Positions 60,347 through 64,000 of a DNA stretch of 64,000 bases are shown piece by piece; positions within the stretch are counted from its first letter, which is position 1, and each line of letters opens with the position of its first letter. This DNA is from Ruminococcus flavefaciens ND2009 (lineage in GTDB: Bacteria > Bacillota > Clostridia > Oscillospirales > Ruminococcaceae). The stretch lies in the NCBI RefSeq assembly GCF_000621785.1, contig NZ_JHXI01000011.1, forward strand, positions 101,572-165,571. Reading direction: 5' to 3'. The position numbers were made by a program, and so were the translations under genes. The notes under the pieces were generated by a model. That model was not told the origin of the DNA and made no database searches. It was given only the letters and a program-made list of their open reading frames with translations.

Positions 60347-61264
60347 ATGAGCGATTTCAGAAAAAAAGCCATCGCACTGGCTTCAGTTGCCTGTATGGCA
60401 CTTACATCAGTCGTTTCCTGCTCAAGTGACTCAAAAAAGAGCGGCACAGACGCTAATACCTCCACTGCCGCAGGTACTACAGCAGCAGGCGGAAATTCAA
60501 ACAACAACGCTACAAACGCTGGAGGCTCAGCCACCGGCGCAGGCGACGATTTCGCCAACATCCTTGACGAGAACGGTCAGGTAGTAGTTACTCCCTTCCA
60601 GTCAGGTGATTCATCAGAGCTGGGCATAACTCCTCCCGACGACGGTGTAGACCTCAACTCGGCAGACCCCGTTTCCACAGAGGCTGCAACAGAGATCGTC
60701 GAGGTCACAGAGGCCAACGGCGAGAAGGCTACCGACGCAGCAGGCAAGGTCGTTACTCAGATCGTTACAAAGCCTACCGAGGCTTCTTCCGCTGATAACT
60801 ACAAGAGCAAGACTGCTTCCAAGTATGTACTCTGGATCGACATCTCAAAGGATTCAGACTATATCTTCAATGACCAGTTCATCAAGGTCACATTCAAGCT
60901 CAAGGACAATATTCCCAACAAGGACTACGCTGTAAGATTCAACCCCGACCTCTCAAGCGTTGCAGGTCATTCCGTAACTCCCGATAAGGTCGTTCAGGGT
61001 ACTATCAGAGTAGGCGGCAATATCGAAGCTCAGAACGTTTCATCCGAAACAGGCTTCGTAGCTTACGGTGACAACGTTTCTGCCAAGCCGGGCGATACTG
61101 TTGACTACTACATCAACCTCAAGAACAACCCCGGTCTCGCAGCTATCCTCGTATGGGTATACTACGATTCAAACGCTATGGAGGTACAGAGCATCTCTCC
61201 TGCCGGCGAATTCGCAGATTTCGCAAAGAAAGCAAAGCCAAGAACAGGCTCAAAGCCCGAATAA
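60347..61264 (+). CDS. Lipoprotein with Thr/Ala/Asn-rich region and cohesin-like C-terminal half-domain
   Basis: The start was set at 60347 (MSDFRKKAIALASVA) with GAAAGGA upstream. The 305-residue protein has a lipobox-type VVSC, a low-complexity segment (about 25-85), an unassigned beta-rich domain (about 150-245; YVLWIDISKDSDYIFN) and a short last region (about 246-305). That last region reads like the first half of a cohesin: SAKPGDTVDYYINLKNNPGL followed by VWVYYDSNAMEV. A full cohesin is about 140 residues, so this is partial. It stands among cellulosome genes and could be a surface accessory protein. Confidence 0.8.
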   Translation: MSDFRKKAIALASVACMALTSVVSCSSDSKKSGTDANTSTAAGTTAAGGNSNNNATNAGGSATGAGDDFANILDENGQVVVTPFQSGDSSELGITPPDDGVDLNSADPVSTEAATEIVEVTEANGEKATDAAGKVVTQIVTKPTEASSADNYKSKTASKYVLWIDISKDSDYIFNDQFIKVTFKLKDNIPNKDYAVRFNPDLSSVAGHSVTPDKVVQGTIRVGGNIEAQNVSSETGFVAYGDNVSAKPGDTVDYYINLKNNPGLAAILVWVYYDSNAMEVQSISPAGEFADFAKKAKPRTGSKPE

Positions 61265-61271
61265 ACACATT

Positions 61272-61299
61272 AAAGCTCCCGTTCTGCGGGAGCTTTTTT
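61272..61299 (+). terminator. Terminator of the cohesin-like lipoprotein gene
   Basis: AAAGCTCCCG (61272-61281) pairs with CGGGAGCTTT (61287-61296), followed by a T run. Confidence 0.9.
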
Positions 61300-61327
61300 A
61301 TTTTCCCGGAAAAATTTCAAAAAGGGC

Positions 61328-61378
61328 TTGACAAATGTAAATATAGCTGATATAATATAATCATACCAAACATATAGG
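61328..61378 (+). promoter_or_regulatory. cysK promoter with putative Rrf2-type operator
   Basis: TTGACA (61328-61333), 17 bases, TATAAT (61351-61356). CATACCAAACATATAGG (61362-61378) covers the start of transcription and is close to CATACTAAACCTATGG in the promoter of the nearby Rrf2 regulator gene. Confidence 0.8.
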
Positions 61379-61407
61379 AAATATAGTAGAACTTGAGAGG
61401 TGCCGTT

Positions 61408-61437
61408 ATGGACTATCTTTATCTTAGGCGATGTTGA
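61408..61437 (+). CDS. Short leader peptide ending in Arg-Arg-Cys, upstream of cysK
   Basis: The nine-codon frame MDYLYLRRC with TGA stop has GAGAGG five to ten bases upstream. It is too short for normal gene calling. The last sense codon is Cys. After it, TTGAC/GTCAA (61434-61446) and TGTTGA/TCAACA (61432-61459) hairpins exclude each other. A leader peptide that senses Cys-tRNA would fit the downstream cysteine synthase gene. This is inference from position and sequence. Confidence 0.55.
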   Translation: MDYLYLRRC

Positions 61438-61498
61438 CCCTGTCAATGTCATTTCAACAGTTCAGTGAATATTATTATTTTGTAAAGGAGATATTATC

Positions 61499-62425
61499 AT
61501 GAAAGTTTATAAGAAGATCACAGATCTCATCGGAGGCACACCCCTTCTGGAGCTCACAGCTCTTGAGGAAAAGAATGAGCTGGGCGCTACAGTCCTGGCT
61601 AAGCTTGAATACTTCAACCCCGCAGGAAGCGTAAAGGACAGGATCGCAAAGGCTATGATCGATGACGCCGAGGCTAAGGGTCTCCTCAAGGAGGGCAGCG
61701 TTATCATCGAGCCCACCAGCGGTAATACAGGTATCGGTCTGGCTTCCGTTGCTGCTGCAAGAGGATACAGACTTATCATCACAATGCCCGAGACCATGAG
61801 CATCGAGCGCCGCAACCTCATGAAGGCTTACGGTGCAGAGCTGGTCCTCACAGAGGGCGCTAAGGGCATGAAGGGCGCTATCGCAAAGGCTGAGGAGCTG
61901 GCTCAGGAGATCAAGGGAAGTTTTATCCCCTCTCAGTTCACCAATCCCGCTAACCCCGCTATCCACGAGAAAACTACAGGCGTCGAGATCTGGGACGATA
62001 CCGACGGTAAAGTGGATATTTTCGTTGCAGGCGTCGGTACAGGCGGTACCCTCAGCGGTGTAGGCGCTTACCTCAAGTCCAAGAACCCCGATGTAAAGGT
62101 AGTTGCAGTTGAGCCCAAGAGCTCTCCCGTGCTCTCAGAGGGCACAGCAGGTCCCCACAAGATCCAGGGTATCGGCGCAGGCTTCGTTCCCGACACTCTC
62201 AATACCGATATTTACGACGAGATAATCCCCGTTGCAAATGAGGACGCCTTCGAGACAGGCAGAGCTATCGTAAGAAATGAGGGCGTACTGGTAGGTATCT
62301 CCTCAGGTGCGGCTGTATGGGCTGCTATCCAGCTGGCTAAGCGCCCCGAGAATAAGGGCAAGACCATCGTTGCTCTCCTTCCCGATACAGGCGAGCGCTA
62401 TCTGTCAACTCCTATGTTTGAATAA
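61499..62425 (+). CDS. cysK: Cysteine synthase A
   Basis: This 308-residue PLP enzyme makes cysteine from O-acetylserine and sulfide. The PLP lysine is in [10 protein letters not shown]. The substrate loop is [23 protein letters not shown] is the phosphate-binding loop. The C-terminal [11 protein letters not shown] and [12 protein letters not shown] are standard. AAAGGAG precedes the ATG. It has its own promoter and a Cys-terminated leader peptide. Confidence 0.96.
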   Translation: MKVYKKITDLIGGTPLLELTALEEKNELGATVLAKLEYFNPAGSVKDRIAKAMIDDAEAKGLLKEGSVIIEPTSGNTGIGLASVAAARGYRLIITMPETMSIERRNLMKAYGAELVLTEGAKGMKGAIAKAEELAQEIKGSFIPSQFTNPANPAIHEKTTGVEIWDDTDGKVDIFVAGVGTGGTLSGVGAYLKSKNPDVKVVAVEPKSSPVLSEGTAGPHKIQGIGAGFVPDTLNTDIYDEIIPVANEDAFETGRAIVRNEGVLVGISSGAAVWAAIQLAKRPENKGKTIVALLPDTGERYLSTPMFE

Positions 62426-62542
62426 TACCTCGTTTTTTCGCCATATACAACAACCGTCAGCCGCTGCACCTGCAGCGGCTGATCTTCGTAAGGACATAAA
62501 AAAGGCGGCTGATGCCGCCGTTTCTGTTATGCTGTGCCGCAA

Positions 62543-62980
62543 TTATATGCAGTAATCGCCGCCCATTGATGAGTTCTTGTCTATGATGTCCTGTATGGTC
62601 AGTCCGTCAAGATAATCGGTAATGGCTGAGTAAAGCCCCTCCCACACAAAGAGAGTGGAGCAATCACCTGCTCTGGGACACTCGTTGGGCTCGAACTCCA
62701 GACAGGCTACGGGAGCAAGGCTTCCCTCGGTAGCTCTCAGTATATCGCCCACGGTTATCTCCGATGCCTTTCCTGCCAGCATATATCCGCCCTTGTTGCC
62801 GCGGTTTGTTCTGAGAAGTCCCGTCTTGTTCAGCAGGGGGACTATCTGCTCAAGATATTTCTTTGAGATGTTCTGACGCTCCGCCACGTCCTTCAGCGAT
62901 ATATAGCCTTCCTCATGATGAATAGCCAGATCGTACAGCATTCTCAGCGCGTACCTGCCCTTTGTTGATATTTTCATCAT
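62543..62980 (-). CDS. Rrf2 family regulator, IscR/CymR-like with three cysteines
   Basis: The start is the ATG pair at 62977-62980 with AAAGGAC upstream; the longer reading adds a poor N-terminus. The 145-residue protein has a winged helix (MKISTKGRYALRMLYDLA, NISKKYLEQIVPLL, RGNKGGYMLAG). Cys92, Cys100 and Cys106 (counted from MKIS) are placed as the iron-sulfur ligands of IscR; Bacillus CymR lacks them. It lies convergent to cysK, so it is a good candidate to control cysteine or Fe-S genes. Confidence 0.9.
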   Translation of the reverse strand: MMKISTKGRYALRMLYDLAIHHEEGYISLKDVAERQNISKKYLEQIVPLLNKTGLLRTNRGNKGGYMLAGKASEITVGDILRATEGSLAPVACLEFEPNECPRAGDCSTLFVWEGLYSAITDYLDGLTIQDIIDKNSSMGGDYCI

Positions 62981-63020
62981 TTCACGTCCTTTCAAGCAGG
63001 TTATGGTCAAGTGTTATTCT

Positions 63021-63050
63021 ATTATACCATAGGTTTAGTATGTTTTGCAA
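63021..63050 (-). promoter_or_regulatory. Promoter of the Rrf2 regulator with putative operator
   Basis: TTGCAA (63045-63050), 18 bases, TATAAT (63021-63026). The spacer holds CATACTAAACCTATGG (63027-63042 on the minus strand), similar to the site at the cysK start. Confidence 0.75.
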
Positions 63051-63094
63051 GTGTTTTCTGTTTTTTATTTATACGGAACTGCTATACTAACATC

Positions 63095-63124
63095 TTGACA
63101 TTTTATATCCATCTGTGCTATACT
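63095..63124 (+). promoter_or_regulatory. Promoter of the DUF4352-like lipoprotein gene
   Basis: TTGACA (63095-63100), 18 bases, TATACT (63119-63124). Confidence 0.75.
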
Positions 63125-63186
63125 ATATTTGCTTATATAAAAAAATACGCCGTATATCGGCTTGAAATTATCCGGAGGATAGAAAA

Positions 63187-63825
63187 ATGAAAACTTCTAA
63201 GCTTTATGCTTTCCTGTTTGCAGCTGCTGTAATGGCTTCTGCCGCAGCAGGATGCAGCGATTCAAATTCAGATAAGAATGAACCCGCAGCTCAGCCTGCC
63301 GCTACTGTTGCTACCGAAAACCTCGAAGCTCTGGAGCCCCCTGTTGAGCACGGTCCCGCAGGTGAGAACCAGGTAGAGGCTGAGATAGGCGCAGAGGTAA
63401 ATGCAAATGACACAGGCTTCACACTCAACGGTGTTATCGACGGCGGCCACAACGATGACGGTACAAAATGTCTTTACTTTGATATTACCCTCAGAAACGA
63501 GACCGATACCGCTTATACTCTCAGCACACTCAATAACTTCTACATCATAGACGGCAACGGCGAGGAGATCTATTCCGATGTCCGCTCACAGCTCTATGCA
63601 AACAAGAACTTCAACTCTGAGAAGTATTTCGCTGACCCCTTTGACATTCCCTCGAACGGTCAGTTCAGCGGTGTTATCGGCGGATATACCGTAGATCAGG
63701 GACTCAACGAGTTCACTCTCTGCTTCTTCCCCACCGGAAACGACCCCCGCGCAAAGGAGACCGTTTTCCAGTACCACATCACAGAGGCGGATATTAAGGC
63801 TGCCGACAGCTCACTGAAAAAGTAA
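63187..63825 (+). CDS. Lipoprotein with DUF4352-like domain
   Basis: This 212-residue protein has a lipobox-type AAAGC (Cys23), an Ala/Pro/Glu-rich spacer, and a domain (about 60-200) with the DUF4352 pattern: TKCLYFDITLRNETDTAYTL, then a telokin-like immunoglobulin fold. These extracellular lipoproteins are of unknown use and common in Firmicutes. GGAGG precedes the ATG. Confidence 0.85.
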   Translation: MKTSKLYAFLFAAAVMASAAAGCSDSNSDKNEPAAQPAATVATENLEALEPPVEHGPAGENQVEAEIGAEVNANDTGFTLNGVIDGGHNDDGTKCLYFDITLRNETDTAYTLSTLNNFYIIDGNGEEIYSDVRSQLYANKNFNSEKYFADPFDIPSNGQFSGVIGGYTVDQGLNEFTLCFFPTGNDPRAKETVFQYHITEADIKAADSSLKK

Positions 63826-63860
63826 TATAAAAAGCACAGCGGTGCTTATGCAGAAATTCT

Positions 63861-63899
63861 GCCCCTGAACGTTTTATTGCGCTCAGGGGCTTTGTTTTT
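63861..63899 (+). terminator. Terminator of the DUF4352-like gene
   Basis: GCCCCTGA (63861-63868) pairs with TCAGGGGC (63883-63890), followed by TTTGTTTTTA. The stem resembles the terminator after tetR. Confidence 0.82.
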
Positions 63900-63911
63900 A
63901 TTCAACTACAC

Positions 63912-64000
63912 AGATAAATCGGAATTTACATTTGTAGGGGACGCCGCCCTCGGCGTCCCGTTGGGCGTGTAATATATCTCGCGGGACGCCGAGGGCGGCG
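63912..64000 (+). repeat. Composite intergenic repeat, copy C, cut by the window end
   Basis: The left flank ATAAATCGGAATTTACATTTG is followed by TGTAGGGGACGCCGCCC (from 63933), the same core GTTGGGCGTGTAATATATCT as copy B, and the start of the right arm. It is in the same orientation as copy B. Confidence 0.88.

Noticed and set aside
1..64000. tRNA, rRNA, integrase or transposase genes
   Set aside because: I looked for them and saw none in the reading frames or as recognisable RNA sequence; a dedicated tRNA scan was not possible here.

Overview
The window looks like chromosome of a cellulosome-forming Ruminococcus, closest in character to R. flavefaciens or R. champanellensis. This is inference from three things: dockerin modules of the R. 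flavefaciens type, a GH48 exoglucanase and GH5 enzymes with Thr-rich linkers, and otherwise ordinary Clostridia genes including the sporulation genes spoIIID and spoVAC. No rRNA, tRNA, CRISPR array, phage or insertion sequence was recognised.

Layout. 1-7.9 kb: one tight minus-strand housekeeping operon, yicC-remA-gmk-rpoZ-priA-def-fmt-Zn peptidase-rsmB (rsmB runs off the left edge), with many start/stop overlaps. 8.2-13.7 kb: two convergent cellulosomal genes, a bifunctional GH5_4/GH5_8 dockerin enzyme and Cel48A, back to back on paired terminators. 14.1-18.8 kb: a four-gene GldA/GldF/GldG/DUF4340 ABC system. 18.8-25.4 kb: a TetR regulator, an MMPL (RND-type) transporter with a long structured leader, and an exported Leu-x-x-Gly heptad-repeat protein, all bracketed by inverted copies of a composite intergenic repeat. 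25.4-30.6 kb: spoIIID, spoVAC, a pair of 87-bp repeats, and pyruvate:ferredoxin oxidoreductase.

30.7-34 kb: a small XRE/membrane-protein pair, a dockerin protein with an unrecognised domain, and three tandem paralogous membrane proteins. 34.2-39 kb: glycogen breakdown (malQ, a lipoprotein, glgP). 39-47 kb: an indolepyruvate oxidoreductase/phenylacetate-CoA ligase region (iorA, iorB, paaK, ACT protein) interrupted by several unrelated small genes, including a membrane protein with a long Gln/Ser/Tyr/Gly low-complexity tail. 47-56 kb: HAD phosphatase, Hsp20 under a perfect CIRCE operator, a degenerate GGDEF protein, and a queH-ricT-holB-lipid kinase run. 56-60 kb: an SGNH hydrolase with a dockerin and a cell-surface GH5_4 lipoprotein with twin beta-rich modules. 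60.3-64 kb: a lipoprotein ending in a cohesin-like half-domain, cysK with a Cys-terminated leader peptide, an IscR/CymR-like Rrf2 regulator, and a DUF4352 lipoprotein.

How it works together: secreted dockerin enzymes (GH5/GH5, GH48, SGNH, the unknown 225-aa protein) would dock on a scaffoldin encoded elsewhere. Sugars feed glycogen turnover and PFOR. Promoters are unusually easy to read: many genes have TTGACA-N17-TATAAT-like boxes. A GC-rich palindromic repeat family occurs in at least six intergenic places, mostly right after stop codons.
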